Source: Planctomycetota bacterium (lineage in GTDB: Bacteria > Planctomycetota > Phycisphaerae > Phycisphaerales > SM1A02). Taken from it: 35,728 bases of DNA. The stretch lies in assembly GCA_024226535.1 (NCBI GenBank), contig JAAELP010000230.1, positions 1 to 35,728 of the forward strand, in the 5' to 3' direction. This document shows positions 6,263 to 14,404 of this stretch, one piece after another. A program made the translations under genes and the position numbers. Position 1 is the first letter of the stretch, and each line of letters opens with the position of its first letter. Under the pieces are notes generated by a model. That model was given only the letters and a program-made list of their open reading frames with translations. It did no database searches and had not been told where the DNA came from.

Positions 6263-8629
6263 TCAGCGAGATGCCGAGGGGACGTCCTTGCTCCTCGCCT
6301 CGGTGGCGGACCCCGGCTGGATCACGATCTCGACCTCGCCGGCGGCCGGGCCGGACCGGAGCGTCTCATAATCAGCGACGCGGATCTCGATTCGCGACAT
6401 GAGGAAGGCAAGCGTCGACTCGGCCCCCTGGTTGGCGTTCACCGCGCCCCGGTGGACGCCGTCGTGGCAGCCGCCGGTGGTCGGGTCGCAGACCGGGCGA
6501 CCGAGGTCGTTGCCGCCGAGGAACCAGTCGAACGCCCGCCGCGCTTCGTCGAGCCACATCGCGGCGCCCGTCGCCCGATGAGCCGCCATGGTGGCCGAGA
6601 TCGTCGCGTGGGCCTCGATGGGCTGCTGGTCGTACACGGCGCGTTCGCCGCCGCGCGGGTAGAAGCCATCGCACCCGATCGGCAGGAAGTGCCCGATGTC
6701 CGACGTCTGCACGCGGCACAGCCACGTGAGGGTGCTCAAGGCGACCTCGCGCATGTCCTCGTCGTCGAGGCACGAAGCGGCGACGAGCAGGGCGTGCGGC
6801 AGCTTCGCGTTGCAGTAGGTCACGTACTCCTCGAACCACTGCCAGTCGGTGTCCGACGAGGCTCGGTACAGCGACATGAGTCTGTCGGCGAGATCGCGGA
6901 GCGTACGCTGGGCCGTCCGGTGTCCCGGCAGACGCTTGAGGTACTCGGCGATGCCGATCATCGAGAACGCCCATGCCCGGGGGCTGGTGAAGCCCTCGAC
7001 GACGGGGAGCGCCGCGTCGAAGTGCCGGATGGCCCACTCGCGCGTCGTCTGCTTCGAGCAGCGGTCGATCAGCGTACCCAGCGCCCACAGCGAGCGGCCG
7101 TGGCTGTCCTCCGAACCGACGTCCTCGAGCCAGTGTCGATGGTCGTAGGCGAGGAAGTTGCGAAAGCGGCCGCACTCGGGGTTGAACGCGTACTGAAGAA
7201 ACGACATGTATCGTGAGGCCAGGCCGACCAGTTCGTCGGTGGCGCTGTTCATCACGTCGTCGAGCATGAGCACGAGGATGAGCGCCCGGGCGTTGTCGTC
7301 CGTCGAGTATCCCTCGTCGTAGTTCGGGACAGCGTGGGTGCTGTGCTGGAGCATGCCCGTGCCGTCGGTCATTCGCCTCAGGTGGGCGAGGTTGATCACC
7401 GGCAGCGTTTCGCCGCGGTGTTCCCGGGCGACGACCGGAGTTCGCTTCCGCGGCGCGAGACGACATCGCTCGAAGAGATCGAGGTACTCGAGCGCGACGG
7501 CGCTCCACGTCATCGCTCGACCGGAGAGGAAGGCGCGCTTGCGCATCGCATCGCGCTGCACCTCGTTGTCCAGCAGATCGTTGACCGCGTCGGAGATCGC
7601 GCCGGGATCGTCGAAGGGAACGAGCACGCCGCGCTCGTCGGCGAGAAGCTCCTCCGCGTGCCAGTACGGCGTGGACACCACCGCCTTGCCGGCGCCGACG
7701 GCGCGGGCGAGCGTGCCGGAGCAGATCTGCGCCTTGCTCAGGTACGGCGTCAGGTAGATCTCGGCGGCGCCGATGAACTCGTCCAGCTCGGCGTCGCTGA
7801 CGAACCGGTTGTGGAAGATCACGTTCTTCTCAACGCCCAGTTGCCGCGCCAGCCGCTGGAGACCGATGCGGTACACCTCGCCCTGGTCGCGCAGCAGGTG
7901 TGGATGCGTAGCCCCGACGATCAGGTACAGCGCCTCCGGATGCCGCTCGACGATTCGGGGCATGGCCTCGATCGCCTGCTCGATGCCCTTGCCGGGCCCG
8001 ATGAGGCCGAAGGTCAGCAGGACATGCCGCCCGGCCACGCCGAACTTGTCCTTGTAGAAGCTCGGGTCCACGAACGCCATGGACGGGATGCCGTGGGGGA
8101 TGACCTCGACCTGCTGGCTCGGAACGTCGTAGACCTCCCGGAGAAGCTCGCCGCCGCGCTCACTGAGCATCACGAACCGGTCGACCACGTCGACCAGCCC
8201 CTTCATGACCTCCCGCTGGTCGTTCGTCGGGTCGGCGAGAACCGTGTGGAGGGTGGCCACGACCGGCATGCTGAGACCGCGCAGCAGGGCAAGCACGTGC
8301 CGGCCCGCGGGGCCGCCGAAGATGCCGAACTCGTGCTGCAGGCAGACGACGTCGACGTCGTGGAGGTTCAGGAAGTCCGCCGCCTGCCGGTAGGAGTCGA
8401 GCTTCTTCTCGCTGATCTCGAACCACACCGGGTCGGGATAGTCGTACCCCTCCGGCACGTCGTTGACCGGCGCGATGAAGATCTCCGCTCTCCCGGCGTT
8501 CGTCAGGGCGCGGCAGAGATCGTAGGTGAAGGTGGCGATACCACAGCGACGCGGGATGCAGTTGCCAACGAGCGCGACACGCTTCACGGCGGGGTCACGC
8601 TTCGAGGTCAGCGGGAATCTTCCAGTCAT
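6263..8629 (-). CDS. GT4 glycosyltransferase fused to a predicted (alpha/alpha) six-hairpin domain
   Basis: A 788-residue two-domain protein. Residues about 15-400 form a GT-B glycosyltransferase of family 4: VALVGNCIPRRCGIATFTYD at the start, HEFGIFGG, then the nucleotide-sugar half with TFGLIGPGKGIEQAIEAMP and a donor-site-like SKAQICSGTLARAVGAGKAV. Residues about 420-760 are helical and repetitive with DEGYSTDDNARALIL, EDSHGRSLWALGTLIDR, SPRAWAFSMIGIAEYLKRL and QQPIEAHATISATMAAHRAT, a pattern of (alpha/alpha)-barrel glycosidase-like domains. A protein that both makes and trims or senses a glycan is conceivable. With GH130 genes on both sides it probably belongs to mannoside metabolism. There is no signal peptide, so it is cytoplasmic. 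A TAGAAT element ends 6 bases before the ATG, suggesting a leaderless mRNA. Confidence 0.82.
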   Translation of the reverse strand: MTGRFPLTSKRDPAVKRVALVGNCIPRRCGIATFTYDLCRALTNAGRAEIFIAPVNDVPEGYDYPDPVWFEISEKKLDSYRQAADFLNLHDVDVVCLQHEFGIFGGPAGRHVLALLRGLSMPVVATLHTVLADPTNDQREVMKGLVDVVDRFVMLSERGGELLREVYDVPSQQVEVIPHGIPSMAFVDPSFYKDKFGVAGRHVLLTFGLIGPGKGIEQAIEAMPRIVERHPEALYLIVGATHPHLLRDQGEVYRIGLQRLARQLGVEKNVIFHNRFVSDAELDEFIGAAEIYLTPYLSKAQICSGTLARAVGAGKAVVSTPYWHAEELLADERGVLVPFDDPGAISDAVNDLLDNEVQRDAMRKRAFLSGRAMTWSAVALEYLDLFERCRLAPRKRTPVVAREHRGETLPVINLAHLRRMTDGTGMLQHSTHAVPNYDEGYSTDDNARALILVLMLDDVMNSATDELVGLASRYMSFLQYAFNPECGRFRNFLAYDHRHWLEDVGSEDSHGRSLWALGTLIDRCSKQTTREWAIRHFDAALPVVEGFTSPRAWAFSMIGIAEYLKRLPGHRTAQRTLRDLADRLMSLYRASSDTDWQWFEEYVTYCNAKLPHALLVAASCLDDEDMREVALSTLTWLCRVQTSDIGHFLPIGCDGFYPRGGERAVYDQQPIEAHATISATMAAHRATGAAMWLDEARRAFDWFLGGNDLGRPVCDPTTGGCHDGVHRGAVNANQGAESTLAFLMSRIEIRVADYETLRSGPAAGEVEIVIQPGSATEARSKDVPSASR

Positions 8630-8635
8630 GCGCGC

Positions 8636-8641
8636 ATTCTA
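8636..8641 (-). promoter_or_regulatory. Putative -10 element TAGAAT before the GT4 fusion gene
   Basis: On the minus strand TAGAATGCGCGCATG puts the hexamer 6 bases before the ATG at 8629, so a start site at the usual distance would fall on or near the A of the start codon. The divergent GH130 gene starts about 100 bases away, so this region must hold control sites for both directions. Confidence 0.5.
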
Positions 8642-8730
8642 CGGAAGCGCCGCGTGTCAGGCGTTACCATGCCCGAGAACGCGATCAAAGGCATCGCGAT
8701 CTTCACGAACTTCCGCTTGGTGTGGATATC

Positions 8731-10182
8731 ATGACGGTTGCCGTTCGACGACTTCCCGACCGTATCCCGCGCGATCCGGCCCGCACGATCCTCCGGTACT
8801 TCAGTCCCGGAAGCGATGCCCGCATCGCGGCCGTCGTGGGACGTGTGCTCGACCTTGACGAGACCGAGGCAGCCGAGACGCTCGATCGCTGCATCCAGAC
8901 CTTCGCGCCGCGACATAACGATCTCATGGGGCACTTCGAGGACCACTTCGCGCGGGGCCGCGTACGAATCCCGACGCTCGGCGCGATCAGCGACGTGAAG
9001 AAGAAGCTCATCGGGGCGTACTTCACGATGGAGTACGCGTACGCCTCGGCGGCGCTGTTCAATCCGTCGATCGTCCCGGCCCTGCACCAGGGCCCCGCCG
9101 GTGGCGACACCCGGTTCATCATGAGCCTGCGGGCCGTCGGCGAGGGGCACATCTCGTCGGTCGTTCTCCGGACCGGAACGATCGATGCCGAGTGCAACCT
9201 CACCTTCGACCCGGTGGACGAACGCACCTCCCGCCTCCGCGCCGAGGAGAATCGCGGGTTCGAGAAGCCCCGCTTCCTCCGGAAGCTCATCGAGGTCAGC
9301 AGCTACACCGACCCGATCGGGAGAATCCTCGATCGCCTCGGCAACGAGTTCTCCGAGACCGAGCTGCTCGACGCCATCGAGAGCTGTCGCAAGGACGATG
9401 ATGATCAGCCGGGCATCGCCACCGCCGCCGAGACGCTCGCGTGGATGGCGGACTGCAACTACCGGATCCAGCTCCCGGGGCCCGACGAGCTGAACGATCT
9501 CGTGATGCTCCCGGCGAGCCCGAACGAGTCCAAGGGCATCGAGGACATGCGCCTGGTGCGCTTCGTCGATGACGACGGCTCGGTCACCATCTACGGCACG
9601 TACACGGCGTACAACGGGTCCCGCATCCTGCCCCAGCTCATCGAGGTGCGCGAGCACACCCGCCAGCTCGAGGTGCTCATGCTCGGCGGGAACTGCGCGC
9701 AGAACAAGGGCATGGCCCTGTTCCCGCGCCGGATCGACGGCTGGTACGCAATGCTCGGACGACTCGACGGCGAAAACCTCTATTACCTCACGTCCGACAA
9801 CGTGCGCTTCTGGAACAAAGCCACGATCATTCAGGTGCCGCGCTTCCCCTGGCAGATCATGCTGATCGGAAACTGCGGCTCGCCCATCGAGACGGAAGAA
9901 GGCTGGCTGGTCCTGACGCACGGCGTCGGAACGATGCGCCGCTATTGCATCGGCGCCTCCCTCTTCGATCTCGAGGACCCGACGAAGCTCATCGGCCAAC
10001 TCTCCGAGCCCCTGCTCATGCCGTGTCCCGAGGATCGCGGCGGCTACGTGCCGAACGTGGTCTACTCCTGCGGCGGCATGGTGCACCGCGGGCGGCTGAT
10101 CCTCCCGTACGGCATCAGCGACGTGGAGACGGGCTTTGCCGTCATCGAGCTGGACGAGTTGCTGGCGGCGCTCAAGGCATAG
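8731..10182 (+). CDS. Second GH130-family protein, long form with N-terminal extension
   Basis: A 483-residue protein. The C-terminal half (about 200-480) is a GH130-type propeller: GIEDMRLVRFVDDDG in place of the usual LEDPR block (the catalytic-type Asp is kept), ALFPRRIDGWYAMLGR, SDNVRFWNKATII, GNCGSPIETEEGWLVLTHGV and a closing YGISDVETGFAVIELDELLA. The first 190 residues are an extension, with HNDLMGHFEDHFARGRVRIP and EYAYASAALFNPSIVP, as in long GH130 relatives often listed only as glycosidases. Some phosphate-site basic residues seen in the other copy are not obvious here (for example GR replaces HRP), so its activity may differ. Start: ATG 8731 is preferred over an in-frame GTG at 8722. 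It is divergent from the GT4 fusion. Confidence 0.85.
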   Translation: MTVAVRRLPDRIPRDPARTILRYFSPGSDARIAAVVGRVLDLDETEAAETLDRCIQTFAPRHNDLMGHFEDHFARGRVRIPTLGAISDVKKKLIGAYFTMEYAYASAALFNPSIVPALHQGPAGGDTRFIMSLRAVGEGHISSVVLRTGTIDAECNLTFDPVDERTSRLRAEENRGFEKPRFLRKLIEVSSYTDPIGRILDRLGNEFSETELLDAIESCRKDDDDQPGIATAAETLAWMADCNYRIQLPGPDELNDLVMLPASPNESKGIEDMRLVRFVDDDGSVTIYGTYTAYNGSRILPQLIEVREHTRQLEVLMLGGNCAQNKGMALFPRRIDGWYAMLGRLDGENLYYLTSDNVRFWNKATIIQVPRFPWQIMLIGNCGSPIETEEGWLVLTHGVGTMRRYCIGASLFDLEDPTKLIGQLSEPLLMPCPEDRGGYVPNVVYSCGGMVHRGRLILPYGISDVETGFAVIELDELLAALKA

Positions 10183-10211
10183 GAAACACCGCCCCGCGGA
10201 ATCCTCAGTGC

Positions 10212-10217
10212 TAAAAT
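10212..10217 (+). promoter_or_regulatory. Putative -10 element TAAAAT
   Basis: CTAAAATGCCGC lies 32 bases before the ATG of the CZB-domain gene. It shares the nTAnAATGCC pattern seen before other genes in the window. No clear -35. Confidence 0.45.
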
Positions 10218-10249
10218 GCCGCTCGGTACGCCCCGATGGAATAGCATCG

Positions 10250-10627
10250 ATGATCGATCCCCAGAACATCGTTCGAGCGATCGCCTCGCACGCGACGTGG
10301 AAGTACCGCCTGCGCCAGGCCATCGCGACCGGCACGAGTGAGTGGACCGTCCCCGGCGTACGCGTCGACGATCAGTGCGACTTCGGCGTCTGGCTGCGGT
10401 CTCTCTCGAAGGTGGAGCAGCTCAGCGAGCACTGGAAGACCGTGCAGGCCCGCCATCGCGAGTTCCATCGCGCGGCCGCCGACGTTCTGGAGTTGGCGCT
10501 CGCCGGGCGCGGGAGCGAGGCGACGGAGGCCATCGCCCCGCACAGCCACTTCGCCGATGTCTCGAAGAACCTGACCCTCGCGATGATGGCCTGGAAGGAA
10601 GACGTCACCACGAACGCGGGCGGTTGA
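10250..10627 (+). CDS. Standalone CZB (chemoreceptor zinc-binding) domain protein
   Basis: A 125-residue protein consisting almost entirely of a CZB domain. The zinc ligands can be read as His14 (in SHATWKYRL), Cys43 (in CDFGVWL) and His69/His73 (in ARHREFH), the known 3His/1Cys set. CZB domains usually form the cytoplasmic tail of chemoreceptors or regulate diguanylate cyclases (as in DgcZ), where zinc changes output. Here there is no receptor, GGDEF or kinase domain in the protein or next to it, so it may work in trans or as a small zinc/hypochlorite sensor. The start at 10250 was chosen because the frame upstream is a shadow of the GH130 gene. A hairpin follows directly after the stop codon. 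Confidence 0.82.
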   Translation: MIDPQNIVRAIASHATWKYRLRQAIATGTSEWTVPGVRVDDQCDFGVWLRSLSKVEQLSEHWKTVQARHREFHRAAADVLELALAGRGSEATEAIAPHSHFADVSKNLTLAMMAWKEDVTTNAGG

Positions 10628-10649
10628 GCGGCGGCGACTGCTCCGCCGC
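10628..10649 (+). terminator. GC-rich hairpin after the CZB gene
   Basis: GCGGCGG (10628-10634) pairs perfectly with CCGCCGC (10643-10649) over an 8-base loop, starting one base after the stop codon. No T-run follows, so it is not a classical intrinsic terminator; it may only stabilise or attenuate the transcript ahead of the helicase gene. Confidence 0.35.
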
Positions 10650-10727
10650 GTCGGCCGGTGGACGCCTACGATGGGCATCTCGGGCCCCGCCCGCTCCCCC
10701 TACTCCCTCAACCGAACCAGGCCCCGC

Positions 10728-12524
10728 ATGTCCATTGAAACCGTTCTGCGCTTCGCGCAGCTGGGGCTCTCCGCCCCGATCCTCCAGGCGATCGACGAGA
10801 TCGGCTACGAGACACCGTCGCCGATCCAGGCTCGGTGCATCCCGCAGATGATCGCAGGTCGCGACCTTCTGGGGCAGGCTCAGACCGGGACGGGCAAGAC
10901 GGCGGCATTCGCCCTGCCGATCCTGTGCCGGGTCGACCCCCGACGCTCGTCGACCCAGGCGCTCGTCCTGACGCCGACCCGCGAGCTGGCCATCCAGGTG
11001 GCGGAGGCGATCCACGCGTACTCCCGGCACGTCGAGGGCGTGCACGTTCTGCCGATCTACGGCGGCCAGCACATCGGCGCGCAGCTTCGCCCGCTGCGGC
11101 GCGGCGTTCATGTCGTCGTCGGCACCCCGGGACGGATCATCGATCACCTCGATCGCGGCACGCTGAAGCTCGACAACGTCGAGATCGTCGTGCTCGACGA
11201 GGCCGACGAGATGCTCCGCATGGGGTTCATCGAGGACGTCGATCGAATCCTGGAACAAACCCCGGCCACCAAGCAGGTCGCGTTGTTCTCCGCAACGATG
11301 CCTTCGGAAGTGCGTCGCATCGCCAAGCGGCATCTCCGGGATCCGGAGATGATCACGATCGAGACGGCGACCAGCACGGTGGCCACCGTGCAGCAGCGCT
11401 ACCTGATCGCGCCGTGGCGTCAGAAGCTCGACGCGATGACGCGCATCCTGGAGGCCACCGACTTCGACGCCATGCTGATCTTCGTTCGCACGAAGGTGGC
11501 GACGCTGGAGCTGAGCGAGAAGCTCGAGGCTCGTGGCCATGCGAGCGCGGCGCTGAACGGAGACATGACGCAGCCCCTGCGCGAACGCACCGTGAAGCGC
11601 CTGCGCGACGGCTCTCTCGACATCGTCGTCGCGACGGATGTCGCGGCCCGCGGTCTCGACGTGAGCCGGATCTCCCACGTCGTGAACTACGACATTCCCA
11701 ACGACACCGAAGCGTACGTCCACCGGATCGGACGGACCGCTCGGGCCGGGCGCGAAGGCGAGGCGCTCCTGCTCGTCGAGCCGCGCGAGAAGCGCATGCT
11801 CCGCGCCATCGAACGCGCGACGGGCCAGCCCATCACGCCGATGTCGCTGCCGAGTACGGCTGCGGTGACCGACCGCCGCGTTGCTCGCTTCAAGCAGGCC
11901 ATCAACGACACGATCGAGTCGCAGGACCTGAACTTCTTCGACGACGTGCTCGCCTCCCTGCGCGACGAGCACGAACACTCCATGGACAAGATCGCCGCGG
12001 CCCTGGCGTACATCGTGCAGCAGGAACGTCCGCTCCGGGCGCCTGAGCCAGCGGACGACCGACCGAACGGCCCGCCCCGCCACAGCAAGGGAGCCACGTC
12101 GCCGGACGCCTGGGTGAGCTACCGGCTGGAAATCGGCCGCGAGGACGGCGCCGAGCCCCGGCACATCGTCGGCGCAATCACCAACGAGACGGGTCTCGAC
12201 GGGCGCAGCATCGGCCGCATCAAGGTGCTCGACACGCACAGCCTCGTCGATCTTCCCGCGACCATGCCGAAGCAGATCGTCCAGCAACTCCAGACGATCG
12301 AGATCTTCGGTCGAGCGTTGCGCGCCAGCATGGGTCACAAACGGAGCGCGAAGCACGGGGCAGACCGCTTGCGCGGCGCACCGAAGAAGTCAGGCGCTCA
12401 CCCGAAAGCGGCGAAGCACGGCAAGAACGCCAAGAACGGAAAGCACGCCCACGTCGGGAAGCACGCCAAGGCCGGCAAGTCCGGAAAGGGCAAGCCCAAG
12501 AAGGCGAAGTCGCGGCAACGCTGA
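10728..12524 (+). CDS. deaD: DEAD-box RNA helicase with DbpA-type RNA-binding domain and lysine-rich tail
   Basis: A 598-residue helicase. All core motifs are visible: Q motif PSPIQARCIP, motif I AQTGTGKT, Ia TPTRELAIQ, Ib GTPGR, II DEAD, III SAT, IV LIFVRTK, V ATDVAARGLDV and VI HRIGRTARAGREG. A DbpA-like RNA-binding domain follows (about 462-537: RLEIGREDGAEPRHIVGAIT, then SIGRIKVLD and FGRALRA). The last 60 residues are a low-complexity tail rich in Lys, His and Gly (KHGKNAKNGKHA), probably disordered and RNA-binding. This matches the CsdA/DeaD group active in ribosome assembly and cold adaptation, and the gene symbol is given by family resemblance. The start at 10728 (MSIETVLRF) aligns with relatives; an upstream ATG at 10671 adds an unlikely Pro/Arg stretch. 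Confidence 0.93.
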   Translation: MSIETVLRFAQLGLSAPILQAIDEIGYETPSPIQARCIPQMIAGRDLLGQAQTGTGKTAAFALPILCRVDPRRSSTQALVLTPTRELAIQVAEAIHAYSRHVEGVHVLPIYGGQHIGAQLRPLRRGVHVVVGTPGRIIDHLDRGTLKLDNVEIVVLDEADEMLRMGFIEDVDRILEQTPATKQVALFSATMPSEVRRIAKRHLRDPEMITIETATSTVATVQQRYLIAPWRQKLDAMTRILEATDFDAMLIFVRTKVATLELSEKLEARGHASAALNGDMTQPLRERTVKRLRDGSLDIVVATDVAARGLDVSRISHVVNYDIPNDTEAYVHRIGRTARAGREGEALLLVEPREKRMLRAIERATGQPITPMSLPSTAAVTDRRVARFKQAINDTIESQDLNFFDDVLASLRDEHEHSMDKIAAALAYIVQQERPLRAPEPADDRPNGPPRHSKGATSPDAWVSYRLEIGREDGAEPRHIVGAITNETGLDGRSIGRIKVLDTHSLVDLPATMPKQIVQQLQTIEIFGRALRASMGHKRSAKHGADRLRGAPKKSGAHPKAAKHGKNAKNGKHAHVGKHAKAGKSGKGKPKKAKSRQR

Positions 12525-12574
12525 CACACGGTCGGCAACGAGCGAGAGCGGTCGTCGTCGCGTGCAAGGCACGC

Positions 12575-12580
12575 TACAAT
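12575..12580 (+). promoter_or_regulatory. Putative -10 element TACAAT before the feo operon
   Basis: GCTACAATCGCCC lies 32 bases before the ATG of the DtxR-FeoA gene and 20 bases before its GGAGG ribosome site. The gene encodes an iron-responsive-type regulator, so an autoregulatory operator may overlap this site, but no clear palindrome was seen. Confidence 0.45.
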
Positions 12581-12612
12581 CGCCCTCCGACCTGTTCCGT
12601 GGAGGAAGCGTG

Positions 12613-13590
12613 ATGGGACTGTTCACCTGGTGGGCACGGGTCCGCGGTGCACGAACGCGGGTGCTCACCGAGGATGCGCTGAAGCACATGCACGCATGCG
12701 AGTGGCGCAGTGCTCAGGCAACGACGGCATCGCTGAGCGGAGCACTGCGTCTCTCGCCGCGCAAAGTGGTTCGACTCTGCCAGCGGATGCAGGAGCAGGG
12801 TTGGATCGAGGTGGCGGGAAGCGGCCTGCGCCTGACGGCCACCGGGCAACGCGTCGCGCTTCAGGTCATCCGTGCCCACCGGCTGTGGGAGCGATACCTC
12901 GTGGACGAGGCCCGCGTGCGTCTTCGCGACGTGCATGCGATCGCGGATCGGCTCGAGCACAAGCGATCCCACGAGCGGTTGCAGGCCATGGACGTTGCGC
13001 TGGGGTTTCCGACCACGGATCCGCACGGCGATCCGATCCCGACCGCCGAGGGGCGCATCGAGAGAACCGAGGCCGACTCCGTGCCGCTGCCGGAGTGGCC
13101 CGTCGGCAGGCCCGCGGTGGTCGTCCATCTCGAGGACGAGCCGAAGTCGGTGTTCTCCCAGATCGCGGCGCTCGGGCTCCGTCCCGGGCAGCGGGTCCGG
13201 ATCATCGAGGCCGACGAGCACCGGATCGTCTTCGCCGACGACCAGACCGAGCATGTGCTCTCGCCGGTCGTCGCGGCGAACGTCTTCGTCGCCCCGGCGG
13301 AGACGCCCGAGCCGACGGAGACGATCGAAGTGCTCTCGTCGCTGAAACTCGGCGATCAGGCCATCGTGCACGGGCTCGACGCCGCGTTGCACGGTTACAC
13401 GCGCCGCCGCCTGCTCGATCTGGGCGTGACGAGCGGTGCGTCGATCACGGCGGAATACGCGGGGTTCTTCGGCGATCCCATTGCCTTTCGTGTGCGCGGA
13501 GCGCTCATCGCGCTTCGCCGCGAGCAGGCGGATCACGTTCTCGTCCGCACCAACGGCGACGGCGGAAGCGTGGAGCACGCGCATGGCTGA
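12613..13590 (+). CDS. DtxR/MntR-type metal regulator fused to two FeoA (SH3-like) domains
   Basis: A 325-residue protein. Residues about 15-85 are a winged helix (TTASLSGALRLSPRKVVRLC, RLTATGQRVAL). Residues 85-150 are the DtxR dimerisation and metal domain: RAHRLWERYLVDE, VHAIADRLEHKRS and DPHGDPIPT, including the His/Glu/His metal-site pattern. Two SH3-like FeoA domains follow: about 175-235 and 245-320, the second very typical (GYTRRRLLDLGVTSGASI, DPIAFRVRGALIALRREQAD). FeoA normally supports the FeoB ferrous-iron transporter, so sensor and FeoA roles are joined in one chain. A strong GGAGG site 7 bases upstream supports ATG 12613. The stop overlaps the next gene by 8 bases, giving one operon with FeoB. 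Confidence 0.9.
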   Translation: MGLFTWWARVRGARTRVLTEDALKHMHACEWRSAQATTASLSGALRLSPRKVVRLCQRMQEQGWIEVAGSGLRLTATGQRVALQVIRAHRLWERYLVDEARVRLRDVHAIADRLEHKRSHERLQAMDVALGFPTTDPHGDPIPTAEGRIERTEADSVPLPEWPVGRPAVVVHLEDEPKSVFSQIAALGLRPGQRVRIIEADEHRIVFADDQTEHVLSPVVAANVFVAPAETPEPTETIEVLSSLKLGDQAIVHGLDAALHGYTRRRLLDLGVTSGASITAEYAGFFGDPIAFRVRGALIALRREQADHVLVRTNGDGGSVEHAHG

Positions 13591-14404
13591 ATGCGATACG
13601 TGCTCGAGCTGCGCCTCGTCGGCCGACCTGGCTCGGATGGGTCTCGACGTCGGCCGCTTCGACTATGTCGTGGCGCTTGCCGGGAATCCGAACACGGGCA
13701 AGAGCAGCGTCTTCAACGCGCTCACCGGGCTGCGCCAGCACACCGGCAACTGGCCCGGCAAGACCGTCACCCGCGCGGAGGGCGGTTACCGGTTCCGCGA
13801 TCGGCGCTACAAGCTCGTCGACCTGCCCGGAACGTACTCGCTGCTCTCCACCGCGCAGGACGAGGAGATCGCCCGCGATTTCATCCTCTTCGGCCGTCCG
13901 GACTGCACGATCGTCGTGGCAGACGCCACGTGCCTGGAGCGCAACCTGAACCTCGCGCTTCAGGTGCTCGAGATCAGCGATCGCGTGGTCCTGTGCGTCA
14001 ACCTGATGGACGAAGCTCGACGCAAGCGGCTGGAGATCGACGTGGACGCCTTGTCGCGCGACCTCGGCGTGCCCGTCGTCGGCACGAGCGCGCGAACGGG
14101 CGAAGGCCTGCCGTCGCTGCTCGAACAGGTCGAGCTGGTCGCCACGGGCCAGGCGAAGACCTCACCCCACCGTGTCATGAGCGACGGCGCATTCCAGGAG
14201 GCGGTCGCCGAACTCACCCCGATGATCGAGCGGCTTGCCCCGGGCCTGCCCAATGCGCGCTGGGTCGCCGTACGCTTGCTCGATGGCGATCTGCGCGTGC
14301 AACGAGCCCTGATCGGCGGCGAGTTCGCGACGATTGCTCAGCGCCAGCACTCCCTCGAAGAACGCGTTCCGTTGACCGTCGGCGCGGCGGAGGGGGAGCC
14401 ATGA
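13583..14404 (+). CDS. feoB: FeoB G-protein part (split FeoB, N-terminal subunit)
   Basis: A 273-residue protein equal to the cytosolic GTPase and GDI-helix part of FeoB. G motifs: G1 GNPNTGKSS, followed by the FeoB-typical ALTGLRQHTGNWPGKTV; G3 DLPGTYSLLS; G4 NLMDEA; G5 SARTGEG. Residues about 200-270 are the helical GDI-type region. No membrane segment is present, because the chain stops where the permease would begin. The N-terminus holds CDTCSSC, a CX2CX2C cluster that could bind iron or zinc, or form a disulfide. It overlaps the regulator by 8 bases and the permease by 4 (ATGA at 14401-14404). A G5 run (14392-14396) just before the overlap means a one-base shift would fuse the two FeoB parts. 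Confidence 0.9.
   Translation: MAECDTCSSCASSADLARMGLDVGRFDYVVALAGNPNTGKSSVFNALTGLRQHTGNWPGKTVTRAEGGYRFRDRRYKLVDLPGTYSLLSTAQDEEIARDFILFGRPDCTIVVADATCLERNLNLALQVLEISDRVVLCVNLMDEARRKRLEIDVDALSRDLGVPVVGTSARTGEGLPSLLEQVELVATGQAKTSPHRVMSDGAFQEAVAELTPMIERLAPGLPNARWVAVRLLDGDLRVQRALIGGEFATIAQRQHSLEERVPLTVGAAEGEP

Noticed and set aside
8626..10335. 569-codon minus-strand open frame opposite the long GH130 gene
   Set aside because: No recognisable domain, and it spans intergenic DNA and the start of a second gene. The plus-strand GH130 motifs are decisive.
10605..12356. 583-codon minus-strand open frame opposite the DEAD-box helicase
   Set aside because: The helicase has every core motif on the plus strand; the antisense frame shows only shadow composition.
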